Positions 52,323 through 59,920 of a DNA stretch of 64,000 nucleotides are shown piece after piece (position 1 is the stretch's first letter; every line of letters starts with the position of its first letter). The DNA is taken from positions 1 through 64,000 of the forward strand of contig CALUJF010000008.1 of assembly GCA_944320855.1 (NCBI GenBank), read 5' to 3'. A program made the translations under genes and the position numbers. The DNA is from an uncultured Phocaeicola sp. GTDB lineage: Bacteria; Bacteroidota; Bacteroidia; Bacteroidales; Bacteroidaceae. The notes beneath the pieces are model-generated. The model worked only from the letters and a program-made list of their open reading frames with translations, had not been told where the DNA came from and made no database searches.

Positions 52323-53438
52323 ATGATTACAATAGAACAACTTAAGGACTTAAAGGAACGTACAGAGGCGCTTTATCGCTATCTGGATATAGAAAACAAG
52401 CAGGTACAGGTGGAGGAAGAACAGCTCCGTACTCAGGCTCCGGGATTTTGGGATGATGCAAAGAAAGCTGAGGCACAGATGAAAAAGGTGAAAGGCCTTC
52501 AGGCGTGGATTGACGGATATAAGGAAGTGAAAACTCTTGTTGACGAACTTGAACTGTCATTCGATTTCTTCAAGGATGAACTTGTGACAGAACAGGAGGT
52601 TGATGAGGCTTACAGCAAGGCTCAAGTGGCTGTAGAGGAACTTGAACTCAAGAATATGCTTCGCTCCGAGGCTGACCAGATGGACTGTGTACTGAAGATA
52701 AACTCAGGGGCGGGCGGTACGGAAAGCCAGGACTGGTCGTCAATGCTGATGCGTATGTATATGCGTTGGGCTGAGAGTAACGGATATAAACTTTCTGTGG
52801 CAAACCTTCAGGAAGGCGATGAGGCAGGTATAAAGACTGTTACAATGAATATAGAAGGTCCTTATGCTTATGGATATCTGAAAGGAGAAAACGGAGTTCA
52901 TCGTCTGGTGCGTGTGTCGCCGTATAATGCCCAGGGTAAACGTATGACTTCTTTTGCATCAGTGTTCGTAACTCCTTTGGTAGACGACTCTATAGAAGTA
53001 ACGATTGAACCGGCACGTATGTCGTGGGACACTTTCCGAAGCGGTGGTGCAGGTGGACAGAACGTAAATAAGGTAGAATCAGGTGTGCGCCTGCGATACC
53101 AGTATAAAGACCCTTATACCGGCGAGGAGGAAGAAATCCTTATTGAGAATACCGAAACACGAGACCAGCCAAAGAATAAGGAAAATGCATTGCGACAGTT
53201 GCGTTCTATTCTTTATGACAAGGAACTTCAGCACCGTATGGAGGAACAGGCCAAGGTGGAAGCCGGAAAGAAGAAAATCGAGTGGGGTTCCCAGATAAGA
53301 AGCTATGTATTTGACGACCGTCGCGTAAAAGACCATCGTACTAACTATCAGACATCCGATGTTAACGGGGTGATGGATGGTAAGATAGATGGTTTTATCA
53401 AGGCTTATCTGATGGAGTTCTCTGACAGTGAGGTTTGA
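52323..53438 (+). CDS. prfB: Peptide chain release factor 2
   Basis: Recognises UGA and UAA stop codons and triggers peptide release. The 371-residue protein has the GGQ motif in SGGAGGQNVNKVESG and the codon-recognition tripeptide, which here reads SPY (VRVSPYNAQGKRMTSF) where E. coli RF2 has SPF. The gene is one uninterrupted frame: at the place of the classical +1 frameshift (after RYL) the codons are CTG GAT ATA with no TGA, so this copy has no RF2-type autoregulatory frameshift. Length is normal. Confidence 0.95.
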   Translation: MITIEQLKDLKERTEALYRYLDIENKQVQVEEEQLRTQAPGFWDDAKKAEAQMKKVKGLQAWIDGYKEVKTLVDELELSFDFFKDELVTEQEVDEAYSKAQVAVEELELKNMLRSEADQMDCVLKINSGAGGTESQDWSSMLMRMYMRWAESNGYKLSVANLQEGDEAGIKTVTMNIEGPYAYGYLKGENGVHRLVRVSPYNAQGKRMTSFASVFVTPLVDDSIEVTIEPARMSWDTFRSGGAGGQNVNKVESGVRLRYQYKDPYTGEEEEILIENTETRDQPKNKENALRQLRSILYDKELQHRMEEQAKVEAGKKKIEWGSQIRSYVFDDRRVKDHRTNYQTSDVNGVMDGKIDGFIKAYLMEFSDSEV

Positions 53439-53525
53439 TTTCTGATAATTTTTTTCTGTTCTGCTTTTGGTTTTTATTAATTAAATAGTAATTTTGGGGT
53501 AATTAATTATAAAAACAAAATTGCT

Positions 53526-53666
53526 ATGAGCCAGAAACATAACATCAAGAGGCAGAATTATGAGAAACGTCAGGAAGCAAAGGCTGACAAGGTATTCAAA
53601 ATAGTATGTATTTCTATTTTTGTATTAGGAGTACTGTTGGCAATTGCATATAGTGTTGCAGTCTGA
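53526..53666 (+). CDS. 46-residue single-helix membrane protein
   Basis: A small gene: ATG 53526 to TGA 53664-53666. The product starts polar and basic (MSQKHNIKRQNYEKRQEAK), then has one hydrophobic helix (VFKIVCISIFVLGVLLAIAY) and a short end. Basic head and single helix predict an inner-membrane protein with its N-terminus in the cytoplasm. Support: a -7 box TAATTTTG about 30 bp upstream, a terminator 19 bp downstream and a proper start. No family recognised; it is placed between prfB and a CYTH gene. Confidence 0.75.
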   Translation: MSQKHNIKRQNYEKRQEAKADKVFKIVCISIFVLGVLLAIAYSVAV

Positions 53667-53684
53667 TTTTTCGAAAGTATAAAT

Positions 53685-53721
53685 AAAGGCTGCCGGGTAT
53701 GAACAATATCCGGCAGCCTTT
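53685..53721 (+). terminator. Terminator after the 46-residue protein gene
   Basis: Perfect 12-bp stem (AAAGGCTGCCGG, 53685-53696, with 53710-53721), 13-base loop, then TTTGTT. Confidence 0.88.
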
Positions 53722-53746
53722 GTTCTAAATAATAAAGATAAAGAAT

Positions 53747-54220
53747 ATGTCGCAGGAAATAGAAAGAAAATTCTTGGTTAAGGATTCGTCGTATAAAGAT
53801 ATGGCTGTTTCGTCTTCAAGGATAATTCAGGGATATATATGTAGCGAGAGAGGAAGAACCGTAAGGGTAAGAATCAGGGATGAAAAAGGCTTTCTCACTA
53901 TTAAAGGGGCATCGGCAGATAATGGACTGAGCAGATATGAGTGGGAACACGAGATTCCGGTAGGAGAGGCACGTGAGCTTATGAAACTCTGTCAGCCCGG
54001 TATGATAGACAAGACCAGATACCTTGTTGAGTTCGGAAAGCATACATTCGAGGTGGACGAATTTTATGGAGAAAACGAAGGGCTGGTTGTGGCCGAAGTT
54101 GAACTTGCTACAGTGGATGAAAAGCATGAAGTTCCGCCATTTCTCGGCGAAGAGGTTACGGGGCAGGTAAAGTATTATAACTCTTTCCTTATGAAATGCC
54201 CGTTCAAGACATGGAAATAA
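53747..54220 (+). CDS. CYTH domain protein (triphosphate tunnel family)
   Basis: A 157-residue cytosolic protein with the CYTH fold, an eight-strand tunnel that binds triphosphates with Mg2+. It starts with the signature EIERKFLV (ExExK) and continues with alternating charged strands GRTVRVRIRDEKGFLTIKG, YEWEHEIP, RYLVEFGKHTFEVDEF, LVVAEVEL. Known members are inorganic triphosphatases, thiamine triphosphatases or class IV adenylate cyclases. The short single-domain form suggests tripolyphosphatase activity but does not prove it. No CHAD domain is attached. Confidence 0.9.
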   Translation: MSQEIERKFLVKDSSYKDMAVSSSRIIQGYICSERGRTVRVRIRDEKGFLTIKGASADNGLSRYEWEHEIPVGEARELMKLCQPGMIDKTRYLVEFGKHTFEVDEFYGENEGLVVAEVELATVDEKHEVPPFLGEEVTGQVKYYNSFLMKCPFKTWK

Positions 54221-54261
54221 CACCTGAAAACTGTCAAATTATGGGGTAAAAACTGTTTTCA

Positions 54262-54316
54262 CCCCCTTTAAAGTCTGATTTAGGGGGATGATGGTTGTTG
54301 GTTCTGTATAATTTTG
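54262..54316 (+). promoter_or_regulatory. Promoter of sigma-factor gene with upstream dyad
   Basis: TAATTTTG (54309-54316) is a good -7 box 50 bp before the ATG. A CCCCCT/AGGGGG dyad (54262-54267 and 54282-54287) lies at about the position of -47 to -22 relative to that box, where a regulator could block or assist polymerase. No consensus -33 box is present. Confidence 0.5.
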
Positions 54317-54365
54317 TAGTGTGAAAATAAAAACAGGAATATAAAACGAACTAACAAACAAGAAT

Positions 54366-54869
54366 ATGAAAACAGCTACTTTCGCACAGAACTTATTAAA
54401 TGTACAGTCTGACCTTTTGAACTTTGCGTATAAGCTTACGGCTGATTATGAAGATGCAAATGACTTGCTTCAGGAAACATCGCTTAAGGCTTTGGATAAT
54501 GAGGAGAAATATACTGAAGAAACAAATTTCAAGGGATGGATTTACACCATTATGCGTAATATCTTTATCAATAATTATAGAAAGGCATTGCGCGATCAGA
54601 CATATGTAGACCAGACGGATAACTCTTACTTTATAAATAAGGGATTTGACCTGGAGGGAGATTCTACAGAGGGTGCTTATGACTTGAAGGAGATGAGGCG
54701 TATTGTGAATTCATTGCCGAGTGAATACAGGGTTCCTTTCTCAATGTTCGTTGCAGGATTCAAGTATCGTGAGATTGCAGAAAAGCTTAACTTGCCTTTG
54801 GGTACAGTGAAGAGCAGAATATTTTTTACAAGACAGAAACTGCAGGAAGAGCTTAAGGATTTCCGTTAA
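54366..54869 (+). CDS. ECF-type RNA polymerase sigma factor
   Basis: A 167-residue sigma-70 family factor of the two-domain (sigma2-sigma4) type. Region 2 reads LTADYEDANDLLQETSLKAL then TNFKGWIYTIMRNIFINNYRK; region 4 reads LPSEYRVPFSMFVAGFKYREIAEKL then LPLGTVKSRIFFTRQKLQEEL. There is no linked anti-sigma gene in the window, so it is either orphan or controlled at the level of expression; the promoter has a dyad. Two-domain sigmas of this kind are numerous in Bacteroides and many act in stress or envelope regulons; the target set here is unknown. Confidence 0.92.
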   Translation: MKTATFAQNLLNVQSDLLNFAYKLTADYEDANDLLQETSLKALDNEEKYTEETNFKGWIYTIMRNIFINNYRKALRDQTYVDQTDNSYFINKGFDLEGDSTEGAYDLKEMRRIVNSLPSEYRVPFSMFVAGFKYREIAEKLNLPLGTVKSRIFFTRQKLQEELKDFR

Positions 54870-55045
54870 GGGATATTCCGCTTTTGTGAAAATGTTTTTT
54901 GACGATTATTTATTATAGGGTGGTTTCTTTCAGGAAACTGCCCTAAATTTTTATTGCATAATTCATTTATCATCTACCGGGCACATTTATAAACCGTTCA
55001 TTATCCGTTCAATGAAGTATTATAGCTTGAATTTATCATCAACTG

Positions 55046-55119
55046 ACATATGTAAGTAAGTTAAACTACATATGTCATCAAATTTACCTACATATGTCAG
55101 TATGCTTACTGACATATGT
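55046..55119. repeat. 22-bp phased ACATATGT array
   Basis: The palindrome ACATATGT starts at 55046, 55068, 55090 and 55112, every step exactly 22 bp; flanks TGAC/GTCA and GTAG/CTAC alternate between copies. GTTCA at 54996 and 55007 (11 bp apart) precedes it. It lies in the 359-bp gap between two convergent genes, so it is not a promoter of either. Elsewhere in 54870-55228 I see only AT-rich sequence and the rplS terminator. Confidence 0.9.
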
Positions 55120-55164
55120 AGGTAGTAGAAAAGATTTAGGTATAATTACTGTTTAAGTTTGTAT

Positions 55165-55202
55165 GACATAAAAAAAGGCCTGCAAATCTGCAGACCTTTT
55201 TC
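55165..55202 (-). terminator. Terminator of rplS
   Basis: On the minus strand AAAAAGGTCTGCAG pairs with TGCAGGCCTTTTTT (one wobble), followed by T. It begins about 27 bp past the rplS stop. Confidence 0.85.
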
Positions 55203-55228
55203 TATGTAAGGAAAAATAGTTTTCAAGA

Positions 55229-55582
55229 TTATGCGTTAACGCGCTTTTCCTGAATTCTAGCCTTCTTACCAGTAAGAGCACGCAAGTAGTACAATTTAGC
55301 ACGACGTACTTTACCGATTTTGTTGACAGTGATACTGTCGATAGCTGGAGATTCCAATGGGAAGATACGTTCTACACCAACTGTACCAGACATCTTGCGT
55401 ACAGTGAAACGTTTCTTTTCACCATGACCAGAAATTTTGATAACAACACCGCGATACAACTGAACGCGTTCCTTGCTACCTTCAACGATACGGTATGCTA
55501 CTGTGATAGTATCACCAGCTTTGAATGAAGGATGCTGTTTGCCAGTAGCAAATGCTTCTTCTGCAATTTTAATTAAATCCAT
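55229..55582 (-). CDS. rplS: 50S ribosomal protein L19
   Basis: Ribosomal protein at the 30S-50S interface. The 117-residue protein has the L19 signature [42 protein letters not shown], then [18 protein letters not shown] and the end [20 protein letters not shown]. It is monocistronic here, away from rpsP-rimM-trmD, with a consensus promoter (55666-55696) and an 83-base leader. Confidence 0.97.
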   Translation of the reverse strand: MDLIKIAEEAFATGKQHPSFKAGDTITVAYRIVEGSKERVQLYRGVVIKISGHGEKKRFTVRKMSGTVGVERIFPLESPAIDSITVNKIGKVRRAKLYYLRALTGKKARIQEKRVNA

Positions 55583-55665
55583 TGTTTTTTATAAATTAAA
55601 TTGTTTATCGTTACAACGCAACATATCAAGTAACTCTTCATGACAGCGATTGCGCGAAAGCGGTG

Positions 55666-55696
55666 CAAAGGTAGTGCTTTTCTGTAAGACTGCAAA
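55666..55696 (-). promoter_or_regulatory. Promoter of rplS
   Basis: On the minus strand TTTG (55693-55696), 19 bases, TACCTTTG (55666-55673). The 18 bases AAAAGCACTACCTTTGCA are identical to the tRNA-Pro promoter. Confidence 0.88.
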
Positions 55697-55796
55697 TTCT
55701 TTATCCCTTTTTTTTCATACTTTGTCCCAATTCTTGTAGGATTTATGTTTTTTGTTTAATTTCGCAGTAATATAATGTTATAAATTTAATGAGAAT

Positions 55797-58760
55797 ATGA
55801 ACAGAATCTTATTGTTATGTCTGCTGACTGTATTTTCTTTCGGAGTCAGTGCGCAGACAAAATTTATATATAAAAATGTCTCTCAAGAAGAGGCGTGCAG
55901 GGATTGGGTTGAATCGAAACTGGAATCTCTGACCTTGAAACAGAAAATAGGGCAGTTGTTTATTCATACTGTAGCACCACACACCACTCAGTTGAACAAG
56001 AAGAATATAGAAGATGCGGTGAAGGAGTACGGTATCGGAGGATTGCTCTTTTCCGGTGGAGAATTGGAAAAACAGGTGGAACTTACCAATTATGCTCAAA
56101 GCATGGCAAATATTCCATTGCTTATAACCTTTGATGGTGAGTGGGGATTGGCTATGCGTCTGAAAGGTACTCCCTCGTTCCCGAGAAACAGGGTATTGGG
56201 ATGTGTACAGAACGATACTTTGATATATGAGTACGGAAAAGAAGTGGCCCGCCAGTTGAAGGAGATTGGAGTGCATGTTAATTTTGCTCCTGTGGCCGAT
56301 ATTGATAATAATCCCAAGAATCCGGTGATTAACACGAGGTCGTTCGGTAGCGACAGGGAAATGGTGGCAAGAAAGGTCTTGGCATATTCCAAAGGTCTGG
56401 AAGACGGAGGTGTATTGGCTGTGTGCAAGCATTTTCCGGGGCATGGCGATACGGAAGTGGATTCTCATAAGGCTTTGCCGGTTTTGCCGTTTGACAGGGT
56501 AAGGCTTGACAGTATCGAACTTTATCCGTTCCGGAAGGCTGTAGAGGCAGGAGTAGGTGGAATAATGGTAGGTCATTTGAATGTTTCTGTTCTTGATAAT
56601 AAAGCGGCTTCTATATCTCGCAAGGTTGTGACTGAACTGCTCAAGAACGAAATGAAATTTTCAGGACTCGTATTTACAGATGCTCTTGAAATGAAAGGCA
56701 TATCCAGCAATCCTTATGTTTCTGCTCAGGCTTTGGCTGCTGGTAATGATATGGTTCTTGCACCGAGAAACCTTAAACGTGAATTGGATGGTGTACTTAA
56801 GGCTGTAAAAGACGGTGATATAACAGAAGAAGAAATAAACGAGAAATGTCGCAAGGTATTGACATATAAGTATGCGTTCGGTTTAAACAGACGTCCGGTA
56901 ATAGATACCAAGGGGGTAATGTCGAGAATAAACAGGGCATATACGGATGATTTGATGAATCGTATAAAAAAATCGGCTGTTACCGTGATTAAGGATTCTG
57001 ACGAAATGCTGCCGCTCGATTTATCTCTGTCCGGTACAGTAGTATTGAATGTTTCGTCTACACTGTCGGAAACATATCCTTTCTTCAATGAGATAAACAA
57101 GACATATCCTGTCACATGGTTGCATGCCAATCTTGACTCACTGCAGTATCTGAAGAAAAAGATAACTCCTGCACAAAGGGTAATAGTAGCAGTATATTCG
57201 TCAAAGGTTGATAAATATATAAACTGTCTTACTGAGCTGGCGAAAGGGAAACCTACGATTTTGGTTTGCTTTAACTCGCATAAGGTTCTTCAGAAACTGG
57301 ATGATGTAGTGGCACAGTCGTCGGCTGTGGTATTGGCTCATTCCGGAGAAAAACAGATTCAGGAATTTGTGGCAGGTGTACTGCTTGGAAATGAGAAGGC
57401 AGACGGTCGTTTATCAGTAGACCTCAATGATGAATACAGGGAAGGAGCAGGGGTAACCATTGACCCAGACAAACCGCGCAGATATAAGCCTGAAGAATTC
57501 GGAATGGATTCTAAAGTCTTGTCGCGAATAGACAGTATAGCTGAATATGGGATAAAAGAAGGTGCGTATCCTGGATGTCATGTGCTTGTATGGAAAAACG
57601 GATACCAGGTTTATAATAAATGTTTTGGTACGCATACATATGAATCGGACAGAGAGGTGAGAGAAAATGATTTGTATGATTTGGCTTCGCTCACAAAGAC
57701 TACAGCTACAATGCTGGCTGTAATGAAACTTTACGATGAGGGAAAGATTAATCTTACAGACAAGATTTCAGCATATGTTCCTCAAATGAAATCGACCGAT
57801 AAAGAGAATATCACAATTCAGCAGTTGTTATATCATGAATCAGGACTGCCGGCATATCTTCCTTTCTATAAGAAAGCTATGGACTTGAAGAGTTGTAAGG
57901 GAGGAATGTATAAGAAATATAAGGATGCCAATCATAAAGTGCAGGTAGGCAGTTCGCTCTATATATGCACTAATTACAATTTTCTGCCGGAATGGATATC
58001 TGATAAAAAAACGCCTGAGTATTCGTTGAAGGTCAGTGACAATATGTATGTTAAACCGGAATTTAAGGAAATAATACTTAAGGAGATTGCCGATGCTACG
58101 CTGAAAGGTCGTTCCTACAGATATAGCTGCTTGAACTTTATGTTGCTTAAAGAGGCTGTTGAGAATATTTCCGGGCAACCTCTGGATAAATATCTTGAAG
58201 AAAAGTTCTATAAACCTATGGGATTGGTGCATACATTGTACAATCCGCTACGGAGATATGGCAAGGACGAGATAGTGCCGACAGTGAAGGATGACTTCCT
58301 GAGAAAAGGACCTGTTCACGGATATGTACATGATGAGGCGGCTGCAATGCTCGGAGGTGTATCCGGAAATGCCGGACTGTTCTCTACAGCAAAAGAAGTC
58401 GCTACAATATACCAGATGTTGCTTGATAAGGGAGTGATGGGCGACCGCAGATACATTACCCGTGCTACTTGTGAGTTGTTTCTTACAATGAAATCAAAAA
58501 ACAGCAGAAGAGGTCTTGGATTCGACAAACCTGATACAGAGAATCATGAAGATGGTTACTGTGCACCGGAAACTCCGCCATCTGTCTTCGGACATACAGG
58601 ATTTACGGGTACATGTGCATGGGCCGACCCTGATAATGATTTGGTCTTTGTGTTCCTTTGCAACAGGATATATCCGAATCCATGTGAAAGAAAAAATCTT
58701 ATGAAACTGAAAATCCGTCCAGCGATACAACAGACAATATATCAGGCAATAATGAAGTGA
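55797..58760 (+). CDS. GH3 glycosidase fused to a serine hydrolase (beta-lactamase family)
   Basis: A 987-residue secreted enzyme. Signal peptide 1-19 (ends VSA-Q). Residues about 30-360 are a GH3 domain of the NagZ-like kind: KHFPGHGDTEVDSH (Lys211 onward, containing the His/Asp pair that serves as acid/base in this subgroup) and the nucleophile Asp295 in FTDALEMKGI. Residues about 370-570 form the GH3 C-terminal sandwich. From about 575 follows a serine beta-lactamase/DD-peptidase-like domain with SxxK (Ser631-Lys634 in ASLTKTT), a YSC triad in place of YxN, and HTG in FGHTGFTG. The pairing suggests peptidoglycan or muropeptide turnover, with a hexosaminidase and an esterase/peptidase side by side. 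Such fusions are known in Bacteroides; substrates are inferred. Confidence 0.9.
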   Translation: MNRILLLCLLTVFSFGVSAQTKFIYKNVSQEEACRDWVESKLESLTLKQKIGQLFIHTVAPHTTQLNKKNIEDAVKEYGIGGLLFSGGELEKQVELTNYAQSMANIPLLITFDGEWGLAMRLKGTPSFPRNRVLGCVQNDTLIYEYGKEVARQLKEIGVHVNFAPVADIDNNPKNPVINTRSFGSDREMVARKVLAYSKGLEDGGVLAVCKHFPGHGDTEVDSHKALPVLPFDRVRLDSIELYPFRKAVEAGVGGIMVGHLNVSVLDNKAASISRKVVTELLKNEMKFSGLVFTDALEMKGISSNPYVSAQALAAGNDMVLAPRNLKRELDGVLKAVKDGDITEEEINEKCRKVLTYKYAFGLNRRPVIDTKGVMSRINRAYTDDLMNRIKKSAVTVIKDSDEMLPLDLSLSGTVVLNVSSTLSETYPFFNEINKTYPVTWLHANLDSLQYLKKKITPAQRVIVAVYSSKVDKYINCLTELAKGKPTILVCFNSHKVLQKLDDVVAQSSAVVLAHSGEKQIQEFVAGVLLGNEKADGRLSVDLNDEYREGAGVTIDPDKPRRYKPEEFGMDSKVLSRIDSIAEYGIKEGAYPGCHVLVWKNGYQVYNKCFGTHTYESDREVRENDLYDLASLTKTTATMLAVMKLYDEGKINLTDKISAYVPQMKSTDKENITIQQLLYHESGLPAYLPFYKKAMDLKSCKGGMYKKYKDANHKVQVGSSLYICTNYNFLPEWISDKKTPEYSLKVSDNMYVKPEFKEIILKEIADATLKGRSYRYSCLNFMLLKEAVENISGQPLDKYLEEKFYKPMGLVHTLYNPLRRYGKDEIVPTVKDDFLRKGPVHGYVHDEAAAMLGGVSGNAGLFSTAKEVATIYQMLLDKGVMGDRRYITRATCELFLTMKSKNSRRGLGFDKPDTENHEDGYCAPETPPSVFGHTGFTGTCAWADPDNDLVFVFLCNRIYPNPCERKNLMKLKIRPAIQQTIYQAIMK

Positions 58761-58829
58761 TTTTATTTAGACGAAGTACAAATTACTTACTTTCTGCAAT
58801 GTGGATGTTACAATCTTGAGTAAAAATAC

Positions 58830-58837
58830 TAACTTTG
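58830..58837 (+). promoter_or_regulatory. -7 box of ferredoxin gene
   Basis: TAACTTTG, 43 bp before the ATG at 58881. Confidence 0.6.
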
Positions 58838-58880
58838 CATAAACAATTAGTACTAATAATAACTTAATTTTTTTACAACA

Positions 58881-59048
58881 ATGGCTTACGTAATTAGTGA
58901 CGATTGTATCGCTTGCGGTACTTGTATCGATGAATGCCCAGTAGGTGCAATTTCTGAAGGTGACAAATATTCTATCAACCCAGATGCTTGTACAGAATGT
59001 GGTACTTGCGCTGATGTTTGTCCTTCTGAAGCTATTCATCAGGGATAA
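58881..59048 (+). CDS. 2[4Fe-4S] ferredoxin
   Basis: A 55-residue clostridial-type ferredoxin: ATG 58881, TAA 59046-59048. Two cluster motifs are intact, CIACGTCIDECP and CTECGTCADVCP, each with three Cys plus the Cys-Pro that crosses to the other cluster. It carries electrons at low potential in the cytosol, e.g. for pyruvate:ferredoxin oxidoreductase or Rnf. Codon choice is strongly biased, as for an abundant protein, and it has its own promoter and terminator. Confidence 0.96.
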   Translation: MAYVISDDCIACGTCIDECPVGAISEGDKYSINPDACTECGTCADVCPSEAIHQG

Positions 59049-59078
59049 TATCCGGTCGTCGATTTATGACAACGAATT

Positions 59079-59107
59079 AAGGCTACTCCGGTTGGGGTAG
59101 CCTTTTT
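59079..59107. terminator. Bidirectional terminator between ferredoxin and MBL gene
   Basis: Stem AAGGCTACTCC/GGGGTAGCCTT (59079-59089, 59094-59104) with one wobble and a 4-base loop, then T run on plus; AA-rich flank gives a weaker T run on minus. The MBL stop is 2 bp away. Confidence 0.85.
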
Positions 59108-59108
59108 A

Positions 59109-59885
59109 TTATATTTCGATTGTCATTCCGTCGTATGTCTGGTGGATATTTTCCGGAAGCAGTTTTTCTACATCGGCATGAAGTCCTATCTGATGGCTGG
59201 CATGTATGAAAAATGTTTCCTTTGCAGATATCATACTTGCACGTTCTATAGCTTGTGGCAGACTCTGGTGAGTCCAGTGAGGGTCCATGCGCAGGGCATT
59301 CATAATCAGACAATCAAGTTTTTCCAGATGTATGTTGCTTTCTTCCGGAATTTCTGTCATATCTGTAATCCATGCCATTTTGCCTATTCTGAAAGCTAAA
59401 ATCGGCATTTTTCCGTGTATTACTCTAAATGGAATAATTTCTATGCTGTTGCCGTGCATGCCGGTTACGGAAAATGGCTTTCCCGGTTCTATTCTCTGTA
59501 AAGGAATCTTTGGTACTCCCGGATATGGATGTTCTACGAAGCAATAGGGTATTCTCTGCTGAAGGCGCTCGGCGGTATAATCTTCGGCATATACGGGAAC
59601 GTCCTTGAACTGACAGAAGGGGCGCAAATCATCAAGTCCCCCAACATGGTCGTAATGCTCGTGAGTGATAAGTACTGCATCAATAGGAGCAAATTCGCTG
59701 TATCTGAGCATTTGTTCGCGGAAATCAGGACCACAGTCAATCAGAATCCTGACTCCGTCTGTTTCTATTAATCCGGAACACCTGAGGCGTTTGTCGCGTG
59801 GGTCGGTACTTGTACATACCGGACATGTACACCCTACCTGGGGTACTCCCGTGGATGTTCCGCTTCCTAATATTGTAATCTTCAT
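59109..59885 (-). CDS. MBL-fold metallohydrolase (PhnP-like phosphodiesterase)
   Basis: A 258-residue metallo-beta-lactamase-fold enzyme. I start at 59885 (MKITILGSGTSTGVPQVGC), the family N-terminus; the frame to 59924 adds 13 residues that overlap the end of murB. It contains a CxxC-like pair (CTCPVCTSTDPRDKRLRCS) as in PhnP, the metal motif THEHYDHVGGLDDLRPF, and the later LIMNALRMDPHWTHQ with its His. Close relatives hydrolyse 5-phosphoribosyl 1,2-cyclic phosphate or other cyclic esters; here there are no phn genes. Third gene of the DUF4348-murB-MBL operon. Confidence 0.88.
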   Translation of the reverse strand: MKITILGSGTSTGVPQVGCTCPVCTSTDPRDKRLRCSGLIETDGVRILIDCGPDFREQMLRYSEFAPIDAVLITHEHYDHVGGLDDLRPFCQFKDVPVYAEDYTAERLQQRIPYCFVEHPYPGVPKIPLQRIEPGKPFSVTGMHGNSIEIIPFRVIHGKMPILAFRIGKMAWITDMTEIPEESNIHLEKLDCLIMNALRMDPHWTHQSLPQAIERASMISAKETFFIHASHQIGLHADVEKLLPENIHQTYDGMTIEI

Positions 59886-59920
59886 AGAGATGTTTGTTTT
59901 TTTTGTAAATGTATCTTTAA

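Noticed and set aside
52390..52402. RF2 programmed frameshift site
   Set aside because: Codons after RYL are in frame with no TGA; the gene is continuous.
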